A stretch of 64,000 bases of DNA from Pandoraea capi (GTDB lineage Bacteria > Pseudomonadota > Gammaproteobacteria > Burkholderiales > Burkholderiaceae). The notes below the pieces were generated by a model. That model did not search any database. It had not been told where the DNA came from and saw only the letters and a program-made list of their open reading frames with translations. Position 1 is the first letter of the stretch. Every line of letters begins with the position of its first letter. A program made the position numbers and the translations under genes. Location: contig NZ_CABPRV010000006.1 of NCBI RefSeq assembly GCF_902459735.1, positions 236,332 through 300,331 of the forward strand, written 5' to 3'. This document shows positions 41,101-50,005 of this stretch, piece by piece.

Positions 41101-42134
41101 TCTACGTGATAGACGTTGTTCAGCGGTTCGACCTTGCCAAGCGTCACGTCGACTTGTTTGACCGCGACAAGCGGCGATCCGTCAGCTTCGTTGACGACGG
41201 CGTCGGCTAATCCGGCCGTGCCGGTGAGCAGTACGTGATTGCCGTCCTTGTCACGCGTGAAGCGCAACTTCAGATCGGTGCTAATGGCACCGCTCTTGAT
41301 CTGTGCCGGGACCGTGACGGGCGAGTAGCCGAGATATTTCGGCACATCGAGCCGGTCGAGCTTGATGTCGACGGTCGATTCCAGCGAATCGGCAAACGGT
41401 TTGGTCTGACCCGAGATGTGCAGCGGCGAGCCGTCGATGGAGGCCTGTAGCAGGGGCTGCACGAAGATGTCGACGTCCGCTGGCAGATTCGCGATGAAAG
41501 GCACGCCGACTTGCAAATTGTCGATCACATGCTTTTCGTTCTGGAAGCTGTCGTCGAAGCGAATCGTGCCGTTCTTGATCTGGACGTTGTTCAGTGCGAA
41601 GCGCGCGGGCTTGGACGGTTCAGGCGAGGGCGGCCCCGATGTTGCCCGATCGATGATGTCCGAGAAATTGAAGCGCTGCGGTGCGGTTCGCACGATGTTG
41701 ACGACGGGGGTGTCAAGATACAACTCACCGATCACCGGCGCGAAGCGAAACAGTGAACTCCACGACGCATTGACACGCAGTTCACCGATATCCACGAACG
41801 GCTGGCCGGGTGTCTTGTCGCCGATATGCACCTTGTGCAAATCGAGGCGGAGCGTATAGGGATTGAAGCTGACGTCGCCCACGCTGACCGGTCGTTCGAG
41901 ATAAGCGGAGAGCTTGTCGACGGCGTAATGCTTGAGCACCGCCGGGACCGTGAAGTAACCGACGACGCCGAATACGGCGATGATGCCGGCGGCCCACAGG
42001 CCGGTTTTACGCGCGCGGCGGCGCACGTCGGGATCGCGCCCGAGCGCCTGTGCGCGGGCGAGTCCCTGTTGCAGACGGTTGCCGTCTGCGGATGATTCCG
42101 TTGTTGGTTTGCGATCGTTCGCTTGCTCGGCCAT
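38124..42134 (-). CDS. DUF748 (AsmA-like) family large envelope protein
   Basis: A 1336-residue protein from ATG 42134, which has GGGAGAC upstream; a longer frame exists. A cytoplasmic basic N-terminus, one membrane helix (LWAAGIIAVFGVVGYFTVP) and a very long periplasmic part of repeated beta-rich AsmA/DUF748 modules (SVGDVSFNPYTLRLDLHKVH, later LPADVHIGRITLQGGNINF). The last ~150 residues have an OmpA-like pattern (ADEKRLETLVKALNDREALKLDIVGR). AsmA-like giants are proposed to bridge the membranes for phospholipid transport. Low-complexity Ala/Ser linkers separate the modules. Confidence 0.85.
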   Translation of the reverse strand: MAEQANDRKPTTESSADGNRLQQGLARAQALGRDPDVRRRARKTGLWAAGIIAVFGVVGYFTVPAVLKHYAVDKLSAYLERPVSVGDVSFNPYTLRLDLHKVHIGDKTPGQPFVDIGELRVNASWSSLFRFAPVIGELYLDTPVVNIVRTAPQRFNFSDIIDRATSGPPSPEPSKPARFALNNVQIKNGTIRFDDSFQNEKHVIDNLQVGVPFIANLPADVDIFVQPLLQASIDGSPLHISGQTKPFADSLESTVDIKLDRLDVPKYLGYSPVTVPAQIKSGAISTDLKLRFTRDKDGNHVLLTGTAGLADAVVNEADGSPLVAVKQVDVTLGKVEPLNNVYHVDSVRIDGLDQHITMEKDGTINVVKALLPQRPVLKAVGKAVDQAAASPQASEAAKSAPKVAAEQTARPATPASAAEAAQAKAAAAAQPLPLDLLVGEVALVNSKLRFTDERGAKPASVSLENIQIGVKQFSTLGKDPATYDASLGIQSGGSLKAHGQFSLPAYNASGELDAQSIALAPLLPFAQGALAGDLKSGTVGAHAKFTAAFAPDKQPNVQIEPATATLEKIEWLTGQKGDAPLKLAKAEAKLSHFDLGARQAIVDEVTVSGLDVAARRDKDGKINLLALTGDGQPKASVSNGSGVNARVGTERGRRTSARASSASGASGASGTQASAGGWQWKVGKVAVENASIGFEDRAVKGRPITAKFAPLNIKVQGASQDMTKPLQLEVNGTLNKKGSLNATGNITPQPLSGDLQVKTQQLDLAAFDSYMSDELNASIASALLSSNGRATFAMKGDTPQATYRGDATLGNVRLLDKVTTDDFVRWNALSVQQINLAVGSGKPNVQLGSVALSRFYARLIINANGRLNLADVVGNKEAPRSLTRANEGIPLDAASAAKPPLDAAASAVEAGQPTEVEKKEQTPGKTTAERGPGYGTGKALPADVHIGRITLQGGNINFTDNFVKPNYTANLTDIGGRIGAFGTATTDPAEVALQGKVNRNAPININGKINPLAPMAFVDLGAKADGIELTNLTPYSTKYAGYPIEKGKLTVDVHYLLDQAKLTANNHIFIDQLTFGDRVESPTATNLPVRLAVSLLKNSRGEIDVDIPISGSLDDPQFSLGGVIFRAFVNLIVKAATAPFSLLASAFGGGDQELGYVEFAPGSARLSAEDEKRLETLVKALNDREALKLDIVGRVDPAKDTDGLRSVAVERAIKAQKVKAMVGKGESVDVDSMQVSPEERSKYLAAAYKAADFAKPRNMIGFAKSLPDDEMEKLMETNVKVGDDDLRALAERRAQRVRSWLDGKIASDRLFVVAPKLNADGIKDKGATTRVDFALK

Positions 42135-42248
42135 GCGGTCTCCCGAAAGTAGCCCGTGGAGCATACGCCACGCCCCTGGAGCGCGGCGGGACATTCCCAG
42201 AGCCGGGGTATGTGATGCCCCGGTTCTGGAGAGCGATGATCCGGCGGC

Positions 42249-42986
42249 TTATGCCGGCGACATCACCAGCGGGGCGATCGCACCCGCGTGTTCGACGACG
42301 GCATCCGCGTGCCACTGGGCAGGCGCGAGCGAGTCGCCGCAATAACCGTAGGCCGCAGCCACCGTGGCCATGCCTGCGGCGTTGCCCGCCTGCACGTCGC
42401 GAAGGTCGTCGCCGACATACACGATGTTTGCGGGCGCAATGCCGATGCATTCGGCGGCATAGAGCAGAGGCGCAGGGTGCGGCTTGCTGTGCGGCGTGGT
42501 GTCGCCGGAAACCACGCAAGCGGCACCGTTGCAGAGGCCAAGCAGCTTCACGAGCGGATTGGTCAGGCGTGCTGCCTTGTTGGTCACGATGCCCCAGGGC
42601 ATGCCGCGTTCGGTCAACGCCGCGAGCAACGCCGGGATGCCGTCGAACAAATGGCTATGGACGCACAACGCGGCTTCGTAATTGGCGAGGAATGCGTCTC
42701 TCAATGCGGGAAAGGCGGCATCGTCCGGCGTGACGCCAAAGGCACTGCCAATCAAGCCACGGGCACCGTGCGACGCCTGCAAGCGCAGGGTTTCGTACGG
42801 CCCCGGCGGCAAGCAGCGATCGGTACGCACCTTGTTGACCGCAGCAACCAGATCGGGCGCGGTGTCGGCGAGCGTGCCGTCGAGGTCGAACAGGACAGCA
42901 CGAATGTCGCCATGCAGCGGCGTCGACGCGGTGCTGTCGGGAGACGATGGGGAGACTCGAACGGGGGGCTCGAACATATCAGGCAT
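42249..42986 (-). CDS. gph: Phosphoglycolate phosphatase
   Basis: A 245-residue HAD hydrolase. The nucleophile motif [19 protein letters not shown], the second motif [11 protein letters not shown], and the third SKPHPAPLL plus [17 protein letters not shown] are complete. It dephosphorylates 2-phosphoglycolate arising from DNA repair. Its ATG overlaps the end of ubiG by eight bases, and the two genes are neighbours in Burkholderiaceae generally. Confidence 0.92.
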   Translation of the reverse strand: MPDMFEPPVRVSPSSPDSTASTPLHGDIRAVLFDLDGTLADTAPDLVAAVNKVRTDRCLPPGPYETLRLQASHGARGLIGSAFGVTPDDAAFPALRDAFLANYEAALCVHSHLFDGIPALLAALTERGMPWGIVTNKAARLTNPLVKLLGLCNGAACVVSGDTTPHSKPHPAPLLYAAECIGIAPANIVYVGDDLRDVQAGNAAGMATVAAAYGYCGDSLAPAQWHADAVVEHAGAIAPLVMSPA

Positions 42987-43674
42987 CGCGTGTGCACGCG
43001 ATCATGTAGTTGACGTCGGTGTCGCGATTGATCGAGTAACGCTTGCTGATCGGATTGTAAGTCAGCCCGCGCAGGTCACGTACCGCCAGACCACTTGCCC
43101 GAGCGAACGACGCCAGTTCCGAGGGGCGAATGAACTTCGCGTAATCGTGCGTACCGCGCGGCAGCATACGCAGCACGTACTCCGCACCGACCACGGCCAG
43201 TAACCAGGCTTTTGGATTGCGGTTCAGCGTGGAGAAGAACACATGACCGCCCGGCTTCACGAGCGTGGCGCAGGCGGCCACGATCGATGCCGGGGACGGC
43301 ACGTGCTCGAGCATCTCCATGCAGGTGACGACGTCGTACGTGCCGGCCTCACGTGCGGCAAGCGCTTCGGCAGCGATTTCTTCGTATTCGATGTTCAGTC
43401 CGGCTTCGAGACTGTGCAGATCGGCCACGCCGAGGGCTTTCTTCGACAGATCGATGCCTTTCACGCGAGCGCCCTGGCGTGCCATCGATTCCGACAGAAT
43501 GCCGCCGCCACAGCCAATGTCCAGCACGCGCTTGCCTTGCAGCGGCACATGCTGTTCGATCCAGTCGAGGCGCAACGGATTGATCTCGTGCAGCGGCTTG
43601 AATTCGCTGTGCGGATCCCACCAGCGGTGGGCCAGTTCACTGAATTTATTGAGTTCTTGCGGATCGGCGTTCAT
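42979..43674 (-). CDS. ubiG: UbiG, ubiquinone biosynthesis O-methyltransferase
   Basis: From ATG 43674 (231 residues), matching UbiG, although the frame extends upstream. SAM-binding motif [20 protein letters not shown], then [11 protein letters not shown] and the [12 protein letters not shown] segment typical of UbiG. It performs both O-methylations in ubiquinone synthesis. The [20 protein letters not shown] block near the start is diagnostic. It is translationally coupled to gph. Confidence 0.93.
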   Translation of the reverse strand: MNADPQELNKFSELAHRWWDPHSEFKPLHEINPLRLDWIEQHVPLQGKRVLDIGCGGGILSESMARQGARVKGIDLSKKALGVADLHSLEAGLNIEYEEIAAEALAAREAGTYDVVTCMEMLEHVPSPASIVAACATLVKPGGHVFFSTLNRNPKAWLLAVVGAEYVLRMLPRGTHDYAKFIRPSELASFARASGLAVRDLRGLTYNPISKRYSINRDTDVNYMIACTRDA

Positions 43675-44022
43675 CACTTGCTCATGGACATTGACGGCTT
43701 GGCGCAGGGGGCTTGCAACATGGCTGCGCGTGCCCTGTGTACCGGGTGGTCGGCGGGCGCCGTCGAGATGGGGCAAGTATAACGAAGTGAGTGCGCCCAT
43801 GTCCAAAGCGTGAGGCGTGGCGGGGTGCTTGTGTCGGCGTGCGAGGCATTCGGGCCGTCAGGTAGGGGCCGGGGCTGAGGTGCAACGAGCATGACGGGAC
43901 GGGCGGCGAGAGTGTGCTGGCGTCGTCACCCGCACGTCGTCCATGCGTGACGCCGAGGGGATGCCTACGCGACAGGTGCGTCGCATCCCCGGGCGTGCGG
44001 TGCCATAGCCGCCGATAGGCGA
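43675..44022. other. Intergenic region between ald and ubiG
   Basis: There is no supported gene in these 348 bases. On the minus strand a TATACT element (complement of 43776-43781) could be the ubiG -10. I see no terminator for ald. Confidence 0.45.
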
Positions 44023-45156
44023 TCAGGCAGCCGCCGGCAAATTCGCCAGCACGGCGTGTGGGTCGTGATATGCGAGACCCAGCGCCTCGGCCACACCGCG
44101 ATTCGTCACCATGCCGTGCGCGACGTTCAGGCCGGCAAGCAGGTGCGAGTCTGCGCGCATTGCAGCCACGGCGCCGTGATCGGCGAGTTGGAGAATGAAC
44201 GGCAGCGTCACGTTGTTCAATGCGAAGGTCGAGGTGCGGGGCACGCCCCCCGGCATGTTGGCCACGCAGTAATGGACGACGCCGTCGACGACGTACACCG
44301 GATCGGCATGCGTCGTTGGGTGCGACGTTTCGCAGCATCCGCCCTGATCGATGGCCACGTCGACGATCACCGATCCCTTGCGCATGAGGCCGAGCATCGC
44401 CCGCGTGATGAGTTTCGGGGCTGCCGCGCCGGGGATCAGTACGCCGCCGATGACCAGGTCGGCTTCCCTTAAATGCGTTTCGATGGCGTGCTGCGTCGAA
44501 TAAACGGTCTGCACACGTCCGCCGAACTGTGCGCTGATGCGACGCAGGGCATCGACCGACTTGTCGATGACCGTCACCTGTGCACCGATGCCGACAGCCA
44601 CGGTGGCAGCGTTAGTGCCAACGACACCACCGCCCAGAATCACGACCTTTCCTGCTTCCACGCCGGGCACGCCGGAGAGCAGCAAGCCCAGCCCGCCATG
44701 CGTTTTCTCCAACGCCGTGGCGCCGGCCTGAATCGACATACGGCCAGCCACTTCGGACATGGGCGCGAGGAGCGGCAGGCCGCCATTCGCGGACGTCACG
44801 GTTTCGTACGCGATGCACGTGGCGCCGCTCTTGATCAGATCTCGTGTCTGATCGGCGTCTGGTGCCAGATGAAGGTAAGTGAACAGGGTGTGATGAGGCC
44901 GCAGTCTGGCGCGCTCGACCGCTTGAGGTTCCTTGACCTTGACGATCAGCTCGGCTCGATCGAAGACGTCGACGGCATTCGCCGCAATGCGTGCACCGGC
45001 TGCCGCGTAGATCGTATCGTCCATGCCGATGCCTTCCCCGGCTTGCGTCTCGATCCACACCTCGTGCCCGCGTGCGACCACTTCGCGTACGGCTGCGGGC
45101 GTCATGCCTACGCGATACTCGTGGTTCTTGATCTCCTTGGGTACACCGATCTTCAT
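44023..45156 (-). CDS. ald: Alanine dehydrogenase
   Basis: A 377-residue enzyme from ATG 45156 ([20 protein letters not shown]), the usual start. It reversibly converts L-alanine and NAD to pyruvate and ammonia. Conserved parts: [28 protein letters not shown], the NAD-binding [20 protein letters not shown], and LTNPFI-like [13 protein letters not shown]. It is adjacent to dadA on the same strand; together they route both alanine isomers to pyruvate. Confidence 0.95.
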   Translation of the reverse strand: MKIGVPKEIKNHEYRVGMTPAAVREVVARGHEVWIETQAGEGIGMDDTIYAAAGARIAANAVDVFDRAELIVKVKEPQAVERARLRPHHTLFTYLHLAPDADQTRDLIKSGATCIAYETVTSANGGLPLLAPMSEVAGRMSIQAGATALEKTHGGLGLLLSGVPGVEAGKVVILGGGVVGTNAATVAVGIGAQVTVIDKSVDALRRISAQFGGRVQTVYSTQHAIETHLREADLVIGGVLIPGAAAPKLITRAMLGLMRKGSVIVDVAIDQGGCCETSHPTTHADPVYVVDGVVHYCVANMPGGVPRTSTFALNNVTLPFILQLADHGAVAAMRADSHLLAGLNVAHGMVTNRGVAEALGLAYHDPHAVLANLPAAA

Positions 45157-45222
45157 GATGCGTCTCCTTTGTTGTGATGGCACGGCAAACAGCGATGACG
45201 ACAATGGGTAAAGCACAAACAA

Positions 45223-45246
45223 AAACGGCACCCGAAGGTGCCGTTT
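45223..45246 (-). terminator. Rho-independent terminator after dadA
   Basis: The ten-base stem AAACGGCACC/GGTGCCGTTT has a CGAA loop. On the minus strand it is followed by further T residues. It lies seven bases past the dadA stop. Confidence 0.75.
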
Positions 45247-45252
45247 CGAAGA

Positions 45253-46539
45253 TCAGGCGAAGGCCGGTTCGGCCTGTGCGTGAGGCGCGCCGCTGTAGCG
45301 CGCCACAGACAGGTCGTCGGCCAGAATGGCAGGACGGCGTCCGGACATCAGGTCGGCCAGTAATTGCCCGGACCCGCAAGACATCGTCCAGCCCAGCGTG
45401 CCATGCCCCGTATTCAGGAACAGATTGCGCAGGGCGGTGGCGCCAACGATCGGCGTACCGTCCGGCGTCATCGGACGCAGACCGGTCCAGAACGATGCTT
45501 CAGCCGTGTTGCCGGCGCCCGGATACAGATCGTTGACCACCATTTCCAGCGTCGCGCGCCGCGCCGGATTGAGCGCCTTGTTGTAACCGACCACTTCGGC
45601 CATCCCGCCAACCCGGATGCGGTCCTCGAATCGCGTCACGGCAATCTTGTAAGTCTCATCGAGAATCGTCGATACCGGCGCGCGCGATTCGTCGACGATC
45701 GGCACCGTGATCGAATAGCCCTTGAGCGGATACACCGGAATGTCGACGATGCCGCGCAGGAACGGCGTGGAGTAAGAGCCGAGTGCGACAACGTAAGCGT
45801 CCGCACGTTGCAGCGTACCCGCGCAAACAACGCCCTCGATCTTGTCGCCCGCGACTTGAAGGCCTTCGATCGGCATGTCGTAGCGGAATTTCACACCGAG
45901 TGCCTCGGCTATTGCGGCCAGGCGGGTCGTGAACATCTGGCAGTCACCTGTTTCGTCGTTCGGCAGACGCAGGCCGCCGGTCAGCTTATGCGAGACGGCG
46001 GCCAGCGCGGGCTCCGCACTGGCGAGCGCCTTGCTGTCCAGCAGTTCGAACGGCACGCCGGCTTCCTCGAGCACGGCGATGTCGCGAGCGGCGTTCGCCA
46101 ATTGCTCTTCCGTGCGGAACAGTTGCAACGTGCCCGCTTGACGGCCTTCGTATGCGATGCCCGTTTCTGCACGCAGCTCACGGAAGCAGTCGCGGCTGTA
46201 TTCCGCGATCCGCACCATGCGTTCTTTATTGACGGCGTAACGCTCGGGCGTGCAGTTGCGCAGCATCTGGTAAAGCCATTTGAGCTGCGTCAGTGTGCCA
46301 TCCGGGCGGATCGCGAGCGGGGCGTGCTTCTGGAACAACCACTTGATGGCCTTCGTAGGAATCCCCGGTGCCGCCCACGGCGACGCGTATCCAGGCGAAA
46401 TCTGGCCGGCGTTGCCGAAGCTGGTTTCGAGCGCCGGGCCAGCCTGACGATCGAGCACCGTGACGTCATGCCCGGCCTTTGCCAGGTAGTAGGCGCTGGT
46501 AACGCCGATGACGCCGCTGCCGAGAACGATGACCTTCAT
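45253..46539 (-). CDS. dadA: D-amino acid dehydrogenase small subunit
   Basis: A 428-residue FAD enzyme that oxidises D-amino acids, mainly D-alanine, and feeds electrons to the respiratory chain. The N-terminal [20 protein letters not shown] is the FAD loop; [19 protein letters not shown] and the C-terminal [15 protein letters not shown] and [19 protein letters not shown] are diagnostic for DadA. The divergent Lrp-type gene probably regulates it. No alanine racemase gene is adjacent. Confidence 0.95.
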   Translation of the reverse strand: MKVIVLGSGVIGVTSAYYLAKAGHDVTVLDRQAGPALETSFGNAGQISPGYASPWAAPGIPTKAIKWLFQKHAPLAIRPDGTLTQLKWLYQMLRNCTPERYAVNKERMVRIAEYSRDCFRELRAETGIAYEGRQAGTLQLFRTEEQLANAARDIAVLEEAGVPFELLDSKALASAEPALAAVSHKLTGGLRLPNDETGDCQMFTTRLAAIAEALGVKFRYDMPIEGLQVAGDKIEGVVCAGTLQRADAYVVALGSYSTPFLRGIVDIPVYPLKGYSITVPIVDESRAPVSTILDETYKIAVTRFEDRIRVGGMAEVVGYNKALNPARRATLEMVVNDLYPGAGNTAEASFWTGLRPMTPDGTPIVGATALRNLFLNTGHGTLGWTMSCGSGQLLADLMSGRRPAILADDLSVARYSGAPHAQAEPAFA

Positions 46540-46643
46540 TGCGTTGACTCCTGTAAAACCATAGTTATGCAGTAATAATTCGCATGCTATTCTCGGAATC
46601 GTAGGTTTAGTTAATGTATATGGGCTGAATTCAGGAATAAATC

Positions 46644-47132
46644 ATGAGAGTGCAGCAGCAATCGGTCCGGACGCTGGATCGGCTTGACCGGCGCATCCTG
46701 ACGTTGCTCCAGCAGGACGGACGGATGTCGATGAAAGACCTGTCAGAGCAGGTCGGCCTGTCGATTACGCCGTGTATCGAACGCGTGAAGCGCATGGAGC
46801 GCGACGGCGTGATCATGGGCTACTTCGCCCGGGTGAATCCGGCAGCCCTGGGGGCGGCGTTGCTGGTGTTCGTCGAGATCACGCTGGATCACAAGTCCGG
46901 CAACATGTTCGATCAGTTCCGTCGGGAGGTGCTGCGAATTCCCGAAGTCATGGAGTGTCATCTGATTTCCGGTGACTTCGACTACCTCATCAAGGCGCGA
47001 ATCCGGGAAATGTCCGAGTACCGCAAATTGCTCGGCGATATCCTGCTGCAACTGCCGGGTGCCGTGCAGTCGAAAAGCTATGTCGTGATGGAGGAAATCA
47101 AGGAAACGCTCACGGTCCACGTCGAGGAGTGA
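46644..47132 (+). CDS. Lrp/AsnC family transcriptional regulator
   Basis: A 162-residue regulator. The N-terminal helix-turn-helix (LDRRILTLLQQDGRMSMKDL, SEQVGLSITPCIERVKRMER) and the C-terminal RAM/effector domain (ALLVFVEITLDHKSGNMFDQ, VMECHLISGDFDYLIKARI) are complete. It is divergent from dadA with a 104-base AT-rich gap, matching the DadR-type arrangement in which an Lrp protein activates alanine catabolism in response to alanine. Confidence 0.9.
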   Translation: MRVQQQSVRTLDRLDRRILTLLQQDGRMSMKDLSEQVGLSITPCIERVKRMERDGVIMGYFARVNPAALGAALLVFVEITLDHKSGNMFDQFRREVLRIPEVMECHLISGDFDYLIKARIREMSEYRKLLGDILLQLPGAVQSKSYVVMEEIKETLTVHVEE

Positions 47133-47240
47133 GCGGCCGGCGGACGTCCGCCCTGTGGCGTTGTCGCGGCAAGTCTTGCAGGGCGGCAGGGGGGGGGCTG
47201 ACTACCCGACAAGCGTTGTACGGGTACGTTATTCGGCGAC

Positions 47241-48410
47241 TCAGAAAAGCGGCATTTGCGGGTCGACCTTTCCCGTAGGCTCCGCGGCTGGAGTGCTGAC
47301 TCGTTGTGGCATACGTTGTTTTGCAGGACTTCCTTGCTCGGATGGATCCGGCGCGGGCACGCAAAACTGGTCGTTCCTTAGCGGTGGTCTTGCCTGATTG
47401 AGCCCCAACTTACGGGCAGCCAGATGAAATCGCTGCCGAATCAGCTCAGCATGCAATCCAGTGCCACGCATGCGGGTGCCAAATTCCGAACTGTTATGTT
47501 TCCCGTCACGAACCTGCTCGATCAGGCTCATCACATGACGTGCCCGCATCGGGTAATTCGCTTCCAGCCATTCGACGAAAACGTCGTGAACCTCTCTCGG
47601 TAATCTCAGCATCACGTAGGCGGCGTAGGTTGCACCGGCCTCGGCGGCTGTCGTCAGCACCCGCTCGATATCGAAATCGGTGAGCGCGGGCACGATCGGC
47701 GCCACGATAACGCCCGTGGGAATACCGGCATCCGTCAGCTTGCGTATGGCTTCAATGCGTTTGGGTGGCGTATTCGCGCGTGGCTCCATCTTGCGGGCGA
47801 TTTCCGCATCGAGCGTTCCTACTGAGATAAACACCCTCGCCAGTCCGCGCTGCGCCATGCGCGAGAGGATGTCGATGTCTCGCGTGACGAGGGCCGATTT
47901 GGTCGTGATGCCCACCGGATGGCCGAAGCGCTCCAGGACCTCAAGCACGCTGCGTGTGATGCCGTATTCCCGCTCGATCGGCTGGTAGGGATCGGTGTTT
48001 GCGCCCAGTGCGAGCAGGGAGGGCTGATAGCCACGCTTGCGTAGCTCGGCGTCCAGGCGTTCTGCGGCATTGTGCTTGGCGTAGAGCCGGGTTTCGAAGT
48101 CGAGGCCGGGAGAGAGGCCCAAATAGGCATGCGTCGGACGCGCGAAGCAATAGGTGCATCCGTGCTCGCATCCGCGGTAGGGGTTGATCGAGCGATCGAA
48201 CGGGATATCCGCGGAAGTATTGCGGGAGATGATCGTTCGCGCGTTCTCCAGCGCGACCTGCGTGACGAACTTGACCTCGCATTCTTGGGCAGCGTCCGAT
48301 TCATGGCGGGTCTCGTCGCTTTCTCTCCGGTATTCGGAGAAGCGGGATTCGAGGTTGGCGATAGCGCCCCGGCCCTTACGGGATGGGGGCGGCACGAACG
48401 AGGATGCCAT
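47241..48410 (-). CDS. PA0069-family radical SAM protein (SplB-related)
   Basis: A 389-residue radical SAM protein. The cluster-binding motif is CEHGCTYCFARP (CxxxCxxC), followed by TRLYAKHNAAERLDAELRKR and the GANTDPYQPIEREYGITR segment typical of the COG1533 group, which includes spore photoproduct lyase. The biochemical role of PA0069-type members is not known; DNA repair is a guess from the group. A LexA-type box lies 69 bases upstream, which would fit that guess. The C-terminus is low-complexity. Confidence 0.88.
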   Translation of the reverse strand: MASSFVPPPSRKGRGAIANLESRFSEYRRESDETRHESDAAQECEVKFVTQVALENARTIISRNTSADIPFDRSINPYRGCEHGCTYCFARPTHAYLGLSPGLDFETRLYAKHNAAERLDAELRKRGYQPSLLALGANTDPYQPIEREYGITRSVLEVLERFGHPVGITTKSALVTRDIDILSRMAQRGLARVFISVGTLDAEIARKMEPRANTPPKRIEAIRKLTDAGIPTGVIVAPIVPALTDFDIERVLTTAAEAGATYAAYVMLRLPREVHDVFVEWLEANYPMRARHVMSLIEQVRDGKHNSSEFGTRMRGTGLHAELIRQRFHLAARKLGLNQARPPLRNDQFCVPAPDPSEQGSPAKQRMPQRVSTPAAEPTGKVDPQMPLF

Positions 48411-48478
48411 GACGCGTCTCCTGAATAACGCCCCCTGAAAGAAACGCCGGGCAGGCGCAGGGAGTTGTTGTCATTATA

Positions 48479-48494
48479 CTGTGTTTTTATACAG
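48479..48494. promoter_or_regulatory. LexA-type SOS box
   Basis: CTGTGTTTTTATACAG fits the CTGT-N8-ACAG pattern of LexA sites in gamma- and betaproteobacteria, with TA flanks on both sides (TACTGT..ACAGTA). It sits upstream of the radical SAM gene on the minus strand and of a possible start on the plus strand. Confidence 0.65.
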
Positions 48495-48601
48495 TATTTC
48501 GACCAAGGAGAGCGGCAGTGAGATACGTATTTGACGAACTTGCCAGTTTGTCCGTCAGCGTAGCGGCAATGTGCTGGGCGGGCTGGACGTCGTGGTTGAC
48601 G

Positions 48602-49534
48602 TCATGCGTCGCGCGGGGGCATGACCGGCGGCACGTACGGGGCGATCGTCCGGGCGATGGTATCGAGCGCCGCTATGTCGATGTTCGGGCGCTGGCGGGC
48701 CAGGTGAATGGCGCGAAGCGTCAGCAAGGAATAGAGCGTCGCATGGTTGCCGCCCATGGCCGCCAGGGCCTCGGTGTGGCGTTGGACAATGCCGACGTCG
48801 CCGCGCGATACGGGGCCGGCAAGCGCGCCGGAAAGCCCGCGCTCGCGAGCTGCTTCGAGTGTGCCCATGACGAGCGGCCAGATGGCGTCGCGCGCGTCGG
48901 TCTCGCTCATGCCAATGGCCTTCCAGAGGTGCGTTGCCTCGTCGAGCAGGCAAAGCAGGAAACTGGCCGCGTAGTTGGCGCCCGCGTGATAACGCATGCG
49001 TTCGCCCGGCGCAATGGACAGCGCGCGGCATCCGATATCGCTGGCGAAACGCTGAAGGACTTCGTTCAGCGGCGCTTCGGCTTCAATGGTGATGGCGCTG
49101 CCCCGCATGCGGGTCGCGTCATCGTCCAGTCCTGCGAAAAGAAAAAGCGGATGAAACCCGCCGATATGCCCGCCGCTTTTCGTCGACGGATCCAGCAACC
49201 CGACTTCGGATGCGCCACTGCAATGGACAAGCGCTTGTCCGGCACGCGGCGCGAGATGCGTCGCGCAGTCGGCGATGGCGTCGTCCGGCACCGTGAGAAA
49301 CACCAGACCCGCGTGCGAGAAAACGGCATTCATGCCGTCGGGCTGATCAATGGACAGTGCGCTGCATTTCGGCAATGCCGTCGCGATGTGTTGCGCTTTG
49401 GCGATATTCCGGCTTGCCACGACCGTTACGTGGTATCCGGCGCGAGATGCGGCGATCGCCAGCGCGCGCGCCACACGACCGGCGCCGACAAAACCGAGCG
49501 TTGGCAAGACGTTGGAGGATATGGCGTTGGGCAT
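48602..49534 (-). CDS. DUF2520 domain Rossmann-like protein
   Basis: A 310-residue protein with an N-terminal Rossmann domain (LGFVGAGRVARALAIAASRA, VTVVASRNIAKAQHIA) and the C-terminal DUF2520 helical domain (GERMRYHAGANYAASFLLCL, GALAGPVSRGDVGIVQRH). It resembles ketopantoate reductase/hydroxyacid dehydrogenase folds, but its reaction is unknown. It lies 12 bases after the TM2-domain gene on the same strand. Confidence 0.88.
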   Translation of the reverse strand: MPNAISSNVLPTLGFVGAGRVARALAIAASRAGYHVTVVASRNIAKAQHIATALPKCSALSIDQPDGMNAVFSHAGLVFLTVPDDAIADCATHLAPRAGQALVHCSGASEVGLLDPSTKSGGHIGGFHPLFLFAGLDDDATRMRGSAITIEAEAPLNEVLQRFASDIGCRALSIAPGERMRYHAGANYAASFLLCLLDEATHLWKAIGMSETDARDAIWPLVMGTLEAARERGLSGALAGPVSRGDVGIVQRHTEALAAMGGNHATLYSLLTLRAIHLARQRPNIDIAALDTIARTIAPYVPPVMPPRDA

Positions 49535-49546
49535 CGCGATCCGGGG

Positions 49547-49996
49547 TTACTGCGACAGGCGATTCGGCGTGTCGTGAATTTCGAAGTAAGTCTGGAACGC
49601 CACGGCGAAGCCGACCATCATCAGCATGGCGCCGACAAACAGCGACAGGCTGACGATGATGACGGCAATCCAGCCCGAACGGGACTGGGTTGCGGCACGA
49701 GGGTTGAATTGCGCGTTCCAGCGCTCGTCCGGACGCAAGCCATAAACGATGGCGGCGAGAAAGGCCGAAAACAGCGAGATGGCGCCAAGAATCGTCAGTA
49801 CCCATCCCGCGAGCGAATGCAGTTCGCTGGTGACCAGAAGTCCCCAACCCGCCAGGCCGCAGGCCGAGCCCACGATATGGGCCCAGCCGAAGCGATCGCG
49901 AACACCATAAAGATAGAAGCGATGCAGGCCAAGCGTGCCGAACAGCATGGCAAGGCCGGCGGTCAGGGTTTTGGATTTATAGGCGACTGCGTTCAT
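49547..49996 (-). CDS. TM2 domain-containing membrane protein
   Basis: A 149-residue protein with four predicted membrane helices. The N-terminal half is a TM2 module: AGLAMLFGTLGLHRFYLYGV (GxxGxHRFYLG-like) and a following helix. A basic loop (RWNAQFNPRAATQSR) precedes the last membrane segments. The function is unknown; TM2 proteins are small envelope components. It is nine bases after the META lipoprotein gene and probably co-transcribed. Confidence 0.8.
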   Translation of the reverse strand: MNAVAYKSKTLTAGLAMLFGTLGLHRFYLYGVRDRFGWAHIVGSACGLAGWGLLVTSELHSLAGWVLTILGAISLFSAFLAAIVYGLRPDERWNAQFNPRAATQSRSGWIAVIIVSLSLFVGAMLMMVGFAVAFQTYFEIHDTPNRLSQ

Positions 49997-50005
49997 TGGG
50001 AATGG

